A stretch of DNA of 64,000 bases from Candidatus Saccharimonadota bacterium (GCA_017510425.1 JAFWNJ010000011.1:1-64000); one strand, 5' to 3'. Counted from the first letter of the stretch, positions 16,003 to 26,587 are shown. The notes: a model not told the origin generated them from the sequence alone. Numbers and translations: made by a program.

Positions 16003-19000
16003 TTATTCGCTTCGCAACGCCTCAACTGGATCCTTTTTGCTGGCCGAACGGGCCGGTATGAGACCGCCAATTAGAGTTAGCACGATTGATAAGATAATCA
16101 AGAATAAAGCCATCCGGATGTCTAAAGTAGCCGAAAGCGGTATATCGCCAGTAAAATGGTGAAGGATGAGGTTAATTATTGGAACCAGAAGATATGATAT
16201 CAGTACGCCAAACAATCCAGACAGAAGTCCGATAATGAAAGTTTCCGCATTAAATATTGACGAAATATTATGTTTGCTCGCCCCAATCGCTCGCAAAATT
16301 CCAATCTCTTTCGTCCGTTCATACACCGAAATATAGGTAATCACGCCAATCATAATTGATGACACGATAAGTGAAATTGACACAAATGCAATTAATACAT
16401 ACGAGACGGCGTCCACGATGGTCTTCACCGAGGACATTAAAACTCCAGTGGTATCAGTGTAATCAATTACTTTCTCATCCATGTTTAGTGAGCGCATTTT
16501 GTCATTATATTCTTCCAAAAATTCTAGGAAGTGAGTTTTCCCATCAAAACTCCAGAAATAAAAGGACATCGTGGTCGGGTCATCCAAATCTTGATACCCC
16601 AGCGCCGATAAATTTGTCGCGAGTGTCGATTTACGTTTGGTAAACATTGCCGTGACTACGCGCGACAGCTCATCCTCGCTGAAATTTAGACGAAATGCGC
16701 CAATGATGGCATCTTTATCGACATTAAAGGCAGAGGCAAAACTATTGGTAAGATAAGTCGAAAGCTCCCCCACCTTGGTTAGAATCTCTTTCTTCATCGT
16801 AACTTCCGTAATTGCTATCGAAAATGACTCAATCGCAGACTTCACTGGTAAAGCTTCTAAATATTGTTCAGTTACAGGGCTAAAGAGCAGGTCAATGATA
16901 GGAATTGGCATCGTTTCAGTATCATAAGGAATACTCTGTTCTTGCATGGCTGTCTCAAATGCTGCTACGTAAGCACTTAATAATCCCTTCAAGAGTCCAG
17001 CAAAAGTTGATTTGAAGGTATCACCAGGAATCGAGTATTCCTCCTCAAAGTCCGAAAAGCTCTCATCGGAAAGAAATTCATCAACTATCGAATCGATTTC
17101 ATTTTTAAGAAAAGTACCCGAGCCATCCAAGCCAGCAATTGAAAGCTTTAATTTGTCAGCTAAATCCTTGAATCTGTTAGTTAATTTATCCTGAACAGGT
17201 GTAATATCAGCAGTGATATCATTCGATATCTGTTGAATATACTCTGATGTCTTCGCTGCCACGGCATTTTGATCGATTTTGACTCCAAAAGCTTGTGCTA
17301 ATTTGTTCTCGTCAATTGAAACCAAATCTGAGAACTCAAAATTATAATCGTTTCCTTCCTCACCGAAGCGTGTATTGGAGAAAATATCAACATCAGGATT
17401 AGCCAATTGTTTTTTGACGATTTCCGTTTGGCCAGATAAATCCACAATATGGGTAATTAAGGAGGGTAAATAGGCAATCCCACTTTCAGAAGCCATCATC
17501 TCGGTGTTTGTAACCGCTACGCCGACGATATGCAGCTTCTCGGCATTATTATATATACTACGCATATAGTTTTTATCATCCGACATATCTTCATAGACAT
17601 CGTATTTACTATTAAACTTAAATGTTTCCGTCGCTGGGATTAATCTAAGATCTACGTTCATTAAGTCATCATAGCTTAATTCGAGCGGCTTATTATCAAT
17701 CGTTACTCGTTCTCCACTCATAATTTTGGAAATTATTTCATTTAATTCCTGAGAATCATGGAAGCCAAGTGAGTAGGTCAAAAGTTCCGAAATCTGATTA
17801 CGATTATTGAGCACTACGATCATTTCATTGTATTCATTGGGATATCTACCAGCCAGGAGTTCAGTATTATTCTGTAAGTTTTCTAATTCAAACTGGCGAA
17901 ACACCGAAGTCATCGTAGAATAATTTCGAAGCAGCGATGTTTCACCAATCAGTGAAGAAAACATATTACTCGGATTCATCTTGGCGACCTGACCAGTAGC
18001 ATCTACTGTGTATATCACAGGGTCCACGTTGTATTCGTATTCAACCATACGAATATCATCCTCAAGTTCCGCCTTATGCGCTTCAAGATAAGTCGCAAAG
18101 CTAGGTAGGTCATTATTAGAAACGGTACCTAAAGTTGAAGTTAGGATTTGATTCTCGATTAGAACTCCATCCTGCCGATCTCCCGTAGTCTCTCCAGTCA
18201 AACTCAGCAGAATCCCAGTGAGATCAGCAGTTTCCTTCTGTAAACGCAGAGGATAAGAAGTCAAAGTATCCTCCTCAATCTTATCAATATAATTCTGGAA
18301 TCCAGTCGACACCGCGGAAATAAGCGCAATCCCGATTATTCCAATCGACCCCGCAATTGCGACCAGTATCGTTCGTGCTTTTTTTGTGAGCAAATTCCGC
18401 ATTGAAAGCCCAAACGCTGTAATAAATGACATCTTGGTCTTCTTGGATTTTCGCTCAGATTCGATCAAATCTAAATCGGTTTTAATCTTGCCGTCATATG
18501 GATTCGAGTCGGCCGTAATCTTTCCATCCTTCAGATTAATAATACGAGTGGCATACTGATTGGCGAGGTCAGGATTATGGGTCACCATAATCACGAGTTT
18601 ATACTTCGCAATTTTTTTGAGTAAATCCATTACCTGCAAAGATGTTTCCGAATCTAGTGCCCCCGTCGGCTCATCCGCAAGTAATATATCAGGATCGTTA
18701 ACAAGCGCACGCGCAATTGCAACACGCTGCATTTGCCCACCTGACAGCTGGGCAGGAAGCTTATGGATATGCTCTTCAAGCCCCACCTCCTTCAAAACCT
18801 TCTTAGACCTGATTATTGATTCGCGCTTAGAAATACCAGACAAAGTCAGGGCTAGTCGCACATTCTGTAGAACGGTCTGGTGAGGAATAAGATTATATGA
18901 CTGGAAGACAAACCCAATCCGATGGTTACGATAGGCATCCCAATCTTTATCCCGGAATTTCTTGGTTGATTTCTCATTAATAATTAAGTCACCCGAAGTA

Positions 19001-19170
19001 TAGTCATCGAGGCCGCCAATGATATTTAAGAAAGTGGTCTTACCGGAACCAGAAGGCCCCAGAATAGCTGCAAATTCACTGGTACGAAAATTAATCGACA
19101 CATTATTTAAAACGGCTCTCTTTATCCCACCGGTCAAATAGACCTTAGAAACTCCCCTAACTTCAAGCAT
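16003..19170 (-). CDS. MacB-like ABC transporter, fused ATPase and FtsX permease
   Basis: A 1055-aa fusion. Residues 1-230 form an ABC ATPase of the MacB/LolD type: Walker A GPSGSGKT near 40, signature [15 protein letters not shown] near 142, Walker [15 protein letters not shown] near 163. A first transmembrane helix near residue 270 is followed by a large extracytoplasmic region (about 290-890) and three C-terminal helices with the FtsX fold ([20 protein letters not shown]). MacB-type machines use ATP to drive changes outside the membrane rather than transport across it; a role in export of peptides, wall hydrolase control or host contact is possible. Start at MLEVRG: TATAAT lies 9 nt upstream. 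Divergent from the VTC operon; ends just before tRNA-Gln. Confidence 0.85.
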   Translation of the reverse strand: MLEVRGVSKVYLTGGIKRAVLNNVSINFRTSEFAAILGPSGSGKTTFLNIIGGLDDYTSGDLIINEKSTKKFRDKDWDAYRNHRIGFVFQSYNLIPHQTVLQNVRLALTLSGISKRESIIRSKKVLKEVGLEEHIHKLPAQLSGGQMQRVAIARALVNDPDILLADEPTGALDSETSLQVMDLLKKIAKYKLVIMVTHNPDLANQYATRIINLKDGKITADSNPYDGKIKTDLDLIESERKSKKTKMSFITAFGLSMRNLLTKKARTILVAIAGSIGIIGIALISAVSTGFQNYIDKIEEDTLTSYPLRLQKETADLTGILLSLTGETTGDRQDGVLIENQILTSTLGTVSNNDLPSFATYLEAHKAELEDDIRMVEYEYNVDPVIYTVDATGQVAKMNPSNMFSSLIGETSLLRNYSTMTSVFRQFELENLQNNTELLAGRYPNEYNEMIVVLNNRNQISELLTYSLGFHDSQELNEIISKIMSGERVTIDNKPLELSYDDLMNVDLRLIPATETFKFNSKYDVYEDMSDDKNYMRSIYNNAEKLHIVGVAVTNTEMMASESGIAYLPSLITHIVDLSGQTEIVKKQLANPDVDIFSNTRFGEEGNDYNFEFSDLVSIDENKLAQAFGVKIDQNAVAAKTSEYIQQISNDITADITPVQDKLTNRFKDLADKLKLSIAGLDGSGTFLKNEIDSIVDEFLSDESFSDFEEEYSIPGDTFKSTFAGLLKGLLSAYVAAFETAMQEQSIPYDTETMPIPIIDLLFSPVTEQYLEALPVKSAIESFSIAITEVTMKKEILTKVGELSTYLTNSFASAFNVDKDAIIGAFRLNFSEDELSRVVTAMFTKRKSTLATNLSALGYQDLDDPTTMSFYFWSFDGKTHFLEFLEEYNDKMRSLNMDEKVIDYTDTTGVLMSSVKTIVDAVSYVLIAFVSISLIVSSIMIGVITYISVYERTKEIGILRAIGASKHNISSIFNAETFIIGLLSGLFGVLISYLLVPIINLILHHFTGDIPLSATLDIRMALFLIILSIVLTLIGGLIPARSASKKDPVEALRSE

Positions 19171-19230
19171 ATATATTACATTATACAATACTTTTAGCAT
19201 TATTTTAGTTTTTCATATATAATACGAAAT
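19171..19230. promoter_or_regulatory. Divergent leaderless promoters, ABC transporter and VTC operon
   Basis: Within 60 bp, a minus-strand TATAAT (complement at 19180-19185) lies 9 nt before the ABC transporter ATG, and a plus-strand TATAAT (19218-19223) lies 7 nt before the VTC gene ATG. No Shine-Dalgarno is present on either side. Confidence 0.75.
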
Positions 19231-19956
19231 ATGGAAAAACAGAGTTTTTGCAGAGTAGAGAAAAAATATGTAATTAAAAAATCCGATCAGAAGAAGTTGC
19301 TCCCCATCATTAAGGTAGAAATGCAGCCAGACAATTACTTCAAATCTGAAATATTCAATATCTATTTCGACGACGATGATTATAACATGATTACTCAATC
19401 AATTGACTGGGTTGATTTCAAAGAAAAAATTCGTGCCAGAAGTTACAATGGCTACGACCGCGTTTTTATTGAAATCAAAACCAAGATTCGGGGTGACGAT
19501 GAAAACTTGGGCCATAAAAGACGTATTATGGTAACGAGAAAAGAATTCAAAGAGTTTATCAATCAAGATGCATCCCTACGTAATATAATTAATCATAAGA
19601 ATGTAACTAGGAGCGAACTTCAAGTTGCCGAAGAAATTGACTATCTAGTCAAGTATTTAAATCTAAAGCCCAGAATCCTAGTTTCATACAAGAGGACATC
19701 ATATCGCAATCAAGAAGGTCTTAGAATTACATTTGATGAAAATTTAAGGTATCGCACCAAAGATTTCAGGTTCAATAAACAAAAAGATGATAAAATATTC
19801 TTTGAAGACACACAAAGTGAGATCATGGAGCTAAAATCCCAGGACTCGTTCCCATTATGGTTGGTACGAGAACTATCAAAGCTCAAAATTTATCCAAGGC
19901 AATTTAGTAAGATTGGTAGCATATATCAAAAGATAAGAAAGGAGAATGATGTTTAA
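19231..19956 (+). CDS. VTC-domain polyphosphate polymerase family protein
   Basis: A 241-aa protein of the VTC family (PF09359), which in yeast and some bacteria polymerises polyphosphate from ATP inside a tunnel fold. Visible are the basic and acidic residues of the tunnel strands: RVEKKYVIKKSD near the N-terminus, FNIYFDDDDYN, KEKIRARSYN, VFIEIKTK and RILVSYKRTSYR, and the C-terminal MELKSQDSFPLWL segment. No membrane helix; the enzyme is cytosolic. The ATG is 7 nt after TATAAT, so leaderless. It overlaps the DUF4956 gene, and the pair plus the following Cthe_2159-type gene is a known VTC/DUF4956 neighbourhood. Its product could be polyphosphate or a related polymer. Confidence 0.8.
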   Translation: MEKQSFCRVEKKYVIKKSDQKKLLPIIKVEMQPDNYFKSEIFNIYFDDDDYNMITQSIDWVDFKEKIRARSYNGYDRVFIEIKTKIRGDDENLGHKRRIMVTRKEFKEFINQDASLRNIINHKNVTRSELQVAEEIDYLVKYLNLKPRILVSYKRTSYRNQEGLRITFDENLRYRTKDFRFNKQKDDKIFFEDTQSEIMELKSQDSFPLWLVRELSKLKIYPRQFSKIGSIYQKIRKENDV

Positions 19957-20620
19957 CACTATATTTAATACACCGTCAGAGGGGCTTGATATAACGACTG
20001 GCTTAATCTGTGCCGGAGTAGCATTACTGCTAGGCATAGTGATTGCAATCGTCCATATGAAAACGTCGCAAACTACAAAAGGTTTCTTAATCACACTTGC
20101 CACACTCCCAGTGCTAGTTATGGCAGTGATGATTATGATAAATGGCAACCTCGGCACTTCAATCGCAATCCTGGGTGCCTTCTCGCTGATTAGGTTCCGT
20201 TCGATGGAGGGTCAAGCAAAGGATCTACTTAGTATTTTCTTTGCTATGGCGATAGGGCTTGCTTGCGGCATGGGCCATATATTATTTGGTGCCGTCATTA
20301 CGCTAATCGGAATAATCTCAATTCTATTCTTTTCTTATACCAGTTTTCTCGAGCCCAATAAAAATCAGCGCATTCTAAAAATCACCATTCCAGAAGATTT
20401 AGATTACGAAGAAGTATTTAATGAAACCTTCAAGAAATATACCACTAAGGCCACACTTGTACGTATGAAGACAGTCAACATGGGAAGTTTATATAAACTA
20501 ACCTACGACATTAAATTGCGTAAAGGCATTAAAGCCAAAGATTTCCTGGATGAAATCCGTACCAAGAACTGCAATCTTAAAGTTTTATTGTCTCAGCCTT
20601 ATCTAGATGAGGAGATTTAA
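19949..20620 (+). CDS. DUF4956 membrane protein
   Basis: A 223-aa membrane protein with four hydrophobic segments in its first 130 residues (around 15-35, 45-62, 65-85 and 95-125) and a cytosolic C-terminal domain with an alpha-beta pattern (ILKITIPEDLDYEEVF onward). The conserved LGAFSLIRFRSMEGQAKDL segment is typical of DUF4956. GGAG at 19941-19944 is 4 nt from the ATG at 19949 and only 1 nt from the ATG at 19946, so the later start is preferred. It overlaps the VTC gene by 8 nt and its stop abuts the next ATG. DUF4956 proteins travel with VTC proteins; a joint polymer synthesis or export function is suspected. Confidence 0.8.
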   Translation: MFNTIFNTPSEGLDITTGLICAGVALLLGIVIAIVHMKTSQTTKGFLITLATLPVLVMAVMIMINGNLGTSIAILGAFSLIRFRSMEGQAKDLLSIFFAMAIGLACGMGHILFGAVITLIGIISILFFSYTSFLEPNKNQRILKITIPEDLDYEEVFNETFKKYTTKATLVRMKTVNMGSLYKLTYDIKLRKGIKAKDFLDEIRTKNCNLKVLLSQPYLDEEI

Positions 20621-22162
20621 ATGAAACTAAAGTTTGATTCTAAGTGGCTTATACTTTTCGTGGTGCTAGTTTCGGTCACCACGATGACAATCTTAATGAA
20701 TAAAACAAAGGATAGCACAGTAGACACCATCACGTCGACAATCGAAATTGATAACGACGACACTACGGTAGATTGGGATGCACTACCCACAAAATATATT
20801 GAGTTAAACGAAACTCTAAACATCACACAATCTGGCATATATCATCTGAGTGGTATTATGAATGATGGTTATATCTATATCAATTCAGACGACACAGCAA
20901 ATATTAAAATAATTCTTGACAATGCTAGCATTAAAAACGCCACTGGGCCAGCAATTTATTGTGAATCTGCAGGTATTTTAGCAATCGAATTGATTGGCGA
21001 GAATACAATAGAAGATGGTTCGGCGCGTACCGATTCAGAAGATACATCTGGCGCAGTTTTCAGCGAGAGTGATCTCATAATTAGCGGTGATGGCAAACTA
21101 AAAGTTATAGCCAACTATCAGGATGGTATTGTCAGTAAGGATAACCTGAAGATTAAGAATGGCATTCTGGATGTTACGTCAAACGATGACGGTATTCGCG
21201 GTACCGACTCAGTGTACATCTTAGGTGGCGATTTCACCATTGAATCAACTGGTGACAGTATTAAGACCACCAACGAGACAGATCCAAGAAAAGGTTTCAT
21301 CTTAATCGAAGATGGTAATTTCAGTCTAAAATCCAATGCTAAGGGTATCAAGGCAACTAACAAGATATTAATCCATGCCGGCCATTATTTAATTAGTACG
21401 GAAGACGATGCGGTTCATTCGAACGGCTACCTAATGATAGCCGACGGGGTCATAGACATTAATTCGCGCGATGATGCCATGCATGCCGACAAATCATTAA
21501 TCATTAATGGTGGCGAAATCAATGTCGCAAGTGCTTATGAAGGTATTGAGGCGCAGTCAATCAGCATAAACGGCGGCAGTATTAAATTAGCGACAATCGA
21601 TGACGGGGTCAATGCCGGTGGTGGCTCCGATGCTTCCTCAATGAACCGTCCAGGAGCCAATCCATTTGATGGTGATGAAGATTGTGCTATTACAATAAGC
21701 GATGGAGACATCTACATCAATTCAGCAGGAGACGGGATAGATAGTAATGGTTGGCTCTATATCAACGGTGGTAGTATCGTTGTGGATGGCCCAACCAATA
21801 ACGGTAACGGCGCCCTCGATGCCGGCCTCGGCATTATTATGAAAGGCGGGCAAGTGATTGCGATTGGCGCCAGCGGTATGGCAGAATCGCTTGGTGAAAA
21901 TTCTTCAATCATGAACGCAAGTATTCTTCTAAATGCAACCGAAACAGCAAATACGGAAATTGAAATTAGAGACTTAGACAATAATATACTAATTAGCCAT
22001 ACGTCGGCAAAAAGCTTCAACCACATCGCAGTAGGACTGAAAGAGTTTGCGATCGGAAATACGTACACATTATATCTTAATGGTAAAAAACAACTTTCGT
22101 TTACCCTGTCCGGTATCACTACGATCGTTGGCGAAAAGTCACGTTTTAATCGCCCACAATAA
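20621..22162 (+). CDS. Cthe_2159-type carbohydrate-binding beta-helix protein
   Basis: A 513-aa secreted or membrane-anchored protein: a hydrophobic N-terminal helix (about residues 8-26), then a repetitive right-handed beta-helix with many GG-x-I/F-x-I and DDGI/DDAV turns. This fits the carbohydrate-binding Cthe_2159 family (PF14262), whose founding member binds cellulose and pectin-like acids and binds calcium through acidic turns; the same DD-rich turns are abundant here (NDDGIRG, EDDAVHS, RDDAMHA, IDDGVNA). It starts directly after the DUF4956 stop with GAGGAG upstream. As the outer-surface member of the VTC/DUF4956 operon it may bind the host or its polysaccharide. Confidence 0.75.
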   Translation: MKLKFDSKWLILFVVLVSVTTMTILMNKTKDSTVDTITSTIEIDNDDTTVDWDALPTKYIELNETLNITQSGIYHLSGIMNDGYIYINSDDTANIKIILDNASIKNATGPAIYCESAGILAIELIGENTIEDGSARTDSEDTSGAVFSESDLIISGDGKLKVIANYQDGIVSKDNLKIKNGILDVTSNDDGIRGTDSVYILGGDFTIESTGDSIKTTNETDPRKGFILIEDGNFSLKSNAKGIKATNKILIHAGHYLISTEDDAVHSNGYLMIADGVIDINSRDDAMHADKSLIINGGEINVASAYEGIEAQSISINGGSIKLATIDDGVNAGGGSDASSMNRPGANPFDGDEDCAITISDGDIYINSAGDGIDSNGWLYINGGSIVVDGPTNNGNGALDAGLGIIMKGGQVIAIGASGMAESLGENSSIMNASILLNATETANTEIEIRDLDNNILISHTSAKSFNHIAVGLKEFAIGNTYTLYLNGKKQLSFTLSGITTIVGEKSRFNRPQ

Positions 22163-22195
22163 TAAATGTGATATAATGGTACAAAAGGAGGCAGG

Positions 22196-23122
22196 GTGCA
22201 ACTAATTGTCATATTATTAACCACAGTATCTATACTAACGTTTTTGTCTGGAGCGATTGTATTTTTCGGCTCATCAAAGAGGGATCGTATTAGGTCTACG
22301 TGGTATTTTTTGGCAGCTATTTTTGCCACACTGTGGATGACATCTATCTCCTTCTTCCTTATTGCCTCACCAGAAAGGATCGAGACAATAGGTTGGCATG
22401 TCAACTGGACCTTTATCAGTGCGATTTTCCTAGATGTTGCTTTCCTTGGTTATGGAGCCTGGGAGAAAAGATATGGCAAAATCGCAACAATTATTTTCCT
22501 AATCTTGGGTCTAGCATTATCAAACGCGATTCTACTTGCTCCAAATGAGCTATATAGTGCCGTCATATTAAGTCCGACCGGAAATACAGTAACAATGAAT
22601 ATGGGTTTATTGTACTATGCATATATAGGTTACTTTGCCACGATCGTACCAGCCATAATAGGAGTATTCTTCCACCAATTTATGAAGACTCGCTCCAGGC
22701 AGAAACAAGGTGGCGATTTGGTCACAATGATGAGCTTTGGGACTTCAAGCACACTGGTGTTAATCTTTAATTTAATCCTGCCGCTATTTAATAACTGGTC
22801 ATTAATCTGGATTGGGCCACTTGCCCTCGCAGTTACAATATTAGGAGTTTATTATACAATTCTACGCTACAAAATGTTGAATCTGACATCTGTATGGCTC
22901 AGAATATTCTCATATGTAGTAGTAGTTGCATCAATTGCCATAATGTATATGGTGCTATTTTCAATTATCTTTGCAGCTTTATTCCGTGGCTCGACTCCGT
23001 CTACGGAAGTAATCATTCTTAATTTCATTATGATCATAATCTTCATGGCATTAATGCCCGCGATGAACGGGCTTATGGGGTTCATACGTACCCTAATAAG
23101 TGGCAATAACAAGGATGCGTAG
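22196..23122 (+). CDS. Polytopic membrane protein, histidine-kinase 7TM-like
   Basis: A 308-aa protein with about nine hydrophobic segments. The first seven resemble the N-terminal 7TM sensor domain found in some histidine kinases (PF16927), but no kinase domain follows. A GTG start is used: TATAAT and AAAGGAGG lie upstream, the latter 6 nt before the GTG. The stop is 6 nt before the CAP-domain gene, so the two are co-transcribed. The function is unknown; it might sense or export a ligand together with the secreted CAP protein. Confidence 0.65.
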   Translation: MQLIVILLTTVSILTFLSGAIVFFGSSKRDRIRSTWYFLAAIFATLWMTSISFFLIASPERIETIGWHVNWTFISAIFLDVAFLGYGAWEKRYGKIATIIFLILGLALSNAILLAPNELYSAVILSPTGNTVTMNMGLLYYAYIGYFATIVPAIIGVFFHQFMKTRSRQKQGGDLVTMMSFGTSSTLVLIFNLILPLFNNWSLIWIGPLALAVTILGVYYTILRYKMLNLTSVWLRIFSYVVVVASIAIMYMVLFSIIFAALFRGSTPSTEVIILNFIMIIIFMALMPAMNGLMGFIRTLISGNNKDA

Positions 23123-23128
23123 TATTTT

Positions 23129-24091
23129 ATGGAAATCCCAAAACCAAACAATAAAAGAATCTCAATTTTACTCTCCGTCAATGCGGCCGCCATCTTAGTG
23201 GCGGGAGTTCTAATTGCAAGCGCAATTTGGTTCAATGGTGGTATGGACTTTAAAGCCGTAGATGAACGTTCCGATATTATCGAGGATAAAATCGGTGAAA
23301 TAGCACTAATTGAATCAATCACTGATTCGGATGCAAATGTAGAAGATTATATGAATACCATTGGTAACGACGATTATGTTTCTACAACCAGTCACGAATT
23401 TGATAACACCGAAGTCCCTCAGGGCGAACTCTGGAATGAAAAAGTAATTACTATTTATGCAACCCCAGATACAGATATCTGCGTAAGTAGTAGTTTATCT
23501 GATTTAGGTGATATGTACTGGCAGACCTCAGACACCAGTGTTATCTCTGGTTTTTATGACAACGCTCGTACCTGGCTTGGTTATGATAGTAAGACCTGTA
23601 GGTATCCAGTAGTGGCAGGTACCGGTACGACGACCATTACGGCCGGTACATACGATGGTAAGCGTAAGGACTCAATCATTGTGAACGTCGTAGCCCCACC
23701 TGAAGATCAATGGGAACATGAAGTCTTGACACTAGTTAATAAGATACGAATCAAGAATAATTTAGGCCAACTCGCCTGGGGGCAGACCTGCGAAGAAGCA
23801 GCCAAAATCCGTGCTAGAGAGACGATGACCTTATACGCTCATACAAGGCCAGATGGCACTTCTTGGTCAACCGCTTGTCCAGCGCCCAATAACAACGGCA
23901 TTAGTGGCGAGAATCTTGCAATTGGCAATGCCGCTGTGTCACCGGCGACTACGGTAGCACTCTGGATGAGTTCAGAAACCCACCGAGCCAACATTTTAAA
24001 TCCTGACTACACCAATCTAGCTGTCGGCTTCGTGTTCGACCCAGATTCTACCTATAAAACACACTGGTCGCAATTCTTTAGTACTTATTGA
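23129..24091 (+). CDS. Secreted CAP (SCP/PR1) domain protein with Ig-like domain
   Basis: A 320-aa protein with an N-terminal membrane anchor (about residues 13-33), a linker, a bacterial Ig-like segment (about 105-190, ending TITAGTYDGKRKDSIIVNVV) and a C-terminal CAP domain (about 200-320). The CAP domain shows VNKIRIKNNLG, CEEAAKIRARE, YAHTRPDGTSW, GENLAIG, WMSSETHRANILNP and the final W-x-Q-F, the usual motif set. Bacterial CAP proteins are extracellular and of varied, mostly unknown activity. It follows the 7TM protein after 6 nt and converges on the serine hydrolase gene with a 7-nt overlap at their 3' ends. Confidence 0.85.
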   Translation: MEIPKPNNKRISILLSVNAAAILVAGVLIASAIWFNGGMDFKAVDERSDIIEDKIGEIALIESITDSDANVEDYMNTIGNDDYVSTTSHEFDNTEVPQGELWNEKVITIYATPDTDICVSSSLSDLGDMYWQTSDTSVISGFYDNARTWLGYDSKTCRYPVVAGTGTTTITAGTYDGKRKDSIIVNVVAPPEDQWEHEVLTLVNKIRIKNNLGQLAWGQTCEEAAKIRARETMTLYAHTRPDGTSWSTACPAPNNNGISGENLAIGNAAVSPATTVALWMSSETHRANILNPDYTNLAVGFVFDPDSTYKTHWSQFFSTY

Positions 24092-25080
24092 TTATTATAA
24101 AATGTTTCTTCAATCATAGTGCCTATGTCACGAATTCGCTGAAAAGGCACACGATTTGTCATCACTACTACAATAAAATGTCGGTTTTCCTCCGGGAACT
24201 CCACGATAGCTGCATCATGATAGAGATTCCAATAGCTCTCTTCAGGATTATAATCCCAACCAACTTTATTATAAACATTGGCCCTAGTGAAACCACTGGG
24301 GAGACCCTGTCTCCAGTTGTATTCTGTAATTGGTTGATTTAGGAAGGAATCTTTCATTACGCTGACCAGGCTAGGCTCTTTTATGGTTTCATGATTATAG
24401 AAAACTTTCATCATGTTCAAAATATCGTTAGCATTAGAAACAAAACCACTAACACTGGTATTTATAGTGCCATATCTACTCACTACGGCTTCCTGCAATT
24501 CTTCCCTACCGATCATAGTCCAAAGCGACTCAGCACAAACAGAGTTCGACTCGCGAATGGCTAAATCTAAGCATTCTAATACGGTAAGTCCAGTTCGTCC
24601 AGCCATGTCATCACTGTTCCATTCGCCGGTTTGTAATTTTTCATATCCTGCATAGACGACAAAAAGTTTGTAAAGCGATGCAATACTATAAAACTCATCC
24701 GGGTTGAAAGAACCAACTATTTCATCAGTATCGAGATCGTAAATCAGTACACTTCTATTCCCACGTAGGCTACCAGCCCATTCGTCAACTATCGGCTGAA
24801 AATCAACCGGTTTAATCTCCTTAATCCCATTATTATAGACTCTATCAGGATCATCGGCAGGTATATTACCAGGATCAGAACCAGTATCGACATCTACGTT
24901 CTCCGAATCATCCAGGCTAGATAAATCATCCGAATCAGGGTCTCCGACTTTATGAATGGGCAACAAGATAATAGAAACTATTAGGAGTAAAGTAATAGTA
25001 ATAATTGATATTATACTAGCTGAGATAACTAAAGATTGAGTTTTTACGGCTTCGCTTCGATCAGTCTTTGTAAAATCCAT
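24085..25080 (-). CDS. Class A beta-lactamase-like serine hydrolase, membrane-anchored
   Basis: A 331-aa protein with an N-terminal transmembrane helix (about residues 18-42), an acidic linker, and a penicillin-binding fold (about 95-331). SLYK near residue 139 is the SxxK active-site tetrad, SNS near 184 the SxN motif, and KVG near 274 stands where KTG is expected. The family (COG2367) includes class A beta-lactamases and D,D-peptidases; with the K-V-G change a resistance role should not be assumed and a peptidoglycan hydrolase role is equally likely. GAGGAG lies 8 nt before the ATG. It overlaps the CapA-like gene by 37 nt, which indicates an operon. Confidence 0.75.
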   Translation of the reverse strand: MDFTKTDRSEAVKTQSLVISASIISIITITLLLIVSIILLPIHKVGDPDSDDLSSLDDSENVDVDTGSDPGNIPADDPDRVYNNGIKEIKPVDFQPIVDEWAGSLRGNRSVLIYDLDTDEIVGSFNPDEFYSIASLYKLFVVYAGYEKLQTGEWNSDDMAGRTGLTVLECLDLAIRESNSVCAESLWTMIGREELQEAVVSRYGTINTSVSGFVSNANDILNMMKVFYNHETIKEPSLVSVMKDSFLNQPITEYNWRQGLPSGFTRANVYNKVGWDYNPEESYWNLYHDAAIVEFPEENRHFIVVVMTNRVPFQRIRDIGTMIEETFYNNQ

Positions 25081-26540
25081 TTAGCATTCTCCTCATCTAG
25101 AAGTCTAGTCTGCAAGCCACTATCGTAAACCGTAGGAACAATCTTGGTCTGCAGTAACTTATCTTTAAAGAAATAATGTGAAAGAATTAAGCTTCTCGTG
25201 GTTCCCGGCCACCATGATTGGTCAAAGAATAAATTACCAAGACCATAATATATTGCACCATCACCATATAATTCGAAGGTTTGCGGCTGATGGGCCGAAG
25301 TCCCCACTACTACATCTGCCCCGAGGTCAATTAAATGCCTAAAGAACCCAATCTCGTCTCCAGGGGTATTTTCGGGATAATCGCAAGTTGGGTCTTCATA
25401 TTCTGAAGCGTAGGCATTGCATTCGTAGTACTGTATATCAACAATCACGAAATCACCACGCTCCTTAGCAGCATTAATCTCAGATGCGGCATTCTCTTCG
25501 TAATATTGGTTTGCACCAGGATAGTCACCCAGCGTAGCGCCACCGGTAGATAGATTATAAGCTAAGAACGTAATCTTCGTACCCTTCTCGTCTATCTCTA
25601 AAGGAATAGCAGCCGAATCAGCATCGGTGCCACCACCCACAATCCTAATGCCGTGCTCATTATAAGTATCAATCGTCTCCAGTGCCGAAGGGATACCACA
25701 ATCCAAATTATGATTTCCTGTAAGCTCAACAATATCTAGCCCAATATCAAGTAGAGTATTAATAAATCTCTTGTCAGAACAAATATTCCGAGAATCGGCA
25801 TAATCACTGAAGGACGATTCATTAGAAGTGTGAGTTAGATCAAAGCTGGACAAGTAATCCCGCAGCCCTTCTGAAAAATAACTAGCATCACCCACGCTAT
25901 ATAACTTCGCATTCATCCCCCTCGATAACGCCGTAACACCAGTTTGAGCAAATGTTAAGACAGTATCTTTACTGGGAAAATCATTATTATAAAGATTGCC
26001 AATCAGTGGCTTAATCTCTTCGTCGTATTTTTCAGAATTAAAACTAATTACTCTGAAAACCGCACCCTCATCAAAATTATCAAGGAAATATTTATCATTA
26101 ATACTAAGCAGTTTCTGGCTAAAATCTAATTTATCGACATCAATCATAGTGAAAGCAAAGTCGGCAACATAAGCATCGGCAAACAACAAATCAAGGTCAT
26201 CTGCAGTAATATTGGTATCAGTACTATAGAAGTTCGTCACTGGCACAGAAATCTTCACTAAAAACTCTCCATCCTCCAATGATGGCCTTGATAAATAATT
26301 AGTGGCAGAGATATAGACATCCTTGTCCAAATCAACTTCCTCAGTAAATACTCCTTCTAACTCGTATATTTCGCTCTCACTCAGGCTCTCATCATAATAT
26401 ACCTTCCCCGGAATCCTAAACAAACCAGTCTTTGTAAAGTATTGGAAGCCAAAAAACACCCCGGCAAAGATCACAACGAAAAACAGTAAGCCAAGACAAA
26501 CAATTTTCAATGGTCTCCCACGTCTAGACTTCATTTCCAT
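25044..26540 (-). CDS. CapA-family (PGA_cap) metallophosphatase-like protein
   Basis: A 498-aa protein with one N-terminal membrane helix (about residues 12-32), a family-unassigned region (about 40-205), and a CapA domain (PF09587, about 215-460). Signature motifs are ELTGNHNLD near 283, FVIVDIQYYECN near 355, VVVGTSAHQPQ near 405 and IYYGLGNLFFDQ near 424. CapA proteins belong to the calcineurin-like fold and act in poly-gamma-glutamate or other envelope polymer metabolism; the polymer here is unknown. TATAAT lies 6 nt before the ATG (leaderless). Co-transcribed with the serine hydrolase. Confidence 0.8.
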   Translation of the reverse strand: MEMKSRRGRPLKIVCLGLLFFVVIFAGVFFGFQYFTKTGLFRIPGKVYYDESLSESEIYELEGVFTEEVDLDKDVYISATNYLSRPSLEDGEFLVKISVPVTNFYSTDTNITADDLDLLFADAYVADFAFTMIDVDKLDFSQKLLSINDKYFLDNFDEGAVFRVISFNSEKYDEEIKPLIGNLYNNDFPSKDTVLTFAQTGVTALSRGMNAKLYSVGDASYFSEGLRDYLSSFDLTHTSNESSFSDYADSRNICSDKRFINTLLDIGLDIVELTGNHNLDCGIPSALETIDTYNEHGIRIVGGGTDADSAAIPLEIDEKGTKITFLAYNLSTGGATLGDYPGANQYYEENAASEINAAKERGDFVIVDIQYYECNAYASEYEDPTCDYPENTPGDEIGFFRHLIDLGADVVVGTSAHQPQTFELYGDGAIYYGLGNLFFDQSWWPGTTRSLILSHYFFKDKLLQTKIVPTVYDSGLQTRLLDEENAKWILQRLIEAKP

Positions 26541-26587
26541 AACTCAATTATAACACACTCATTAAGCAAAAATGGTATAATTAAAAC
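26541..26587. promoter_or_regulatory. Divergent leaderless promoters, CapA and GH97 genes
   Basis: A minus-strand TATAAT (complement at 26547-26552) lies 6 nt before the CapA ATG and a plus-strand TATAAT (26576-26581) lies 6 nt before the GH97 ATG. The 47-bp gap holds both promoters and no Shine-Dalgarno. Confidence 0.8.

Noticed and set aside
21757-22404. A 215-codon minus-strand frame opposite the Cthe_2159-type gene
   Set aside because: It spans the 3' end of one gene and the promoter and start of the next, with no start signal; antisense shadow.
24085-25080. Beta-lactamase giving antibiotic resistance
   Set aside because: Only the fold-level SxxK and SxN motifs match; KTG is replaced by KVG and the protein is anchored in an envelope operon. 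A cell-wall role is at least as likely.
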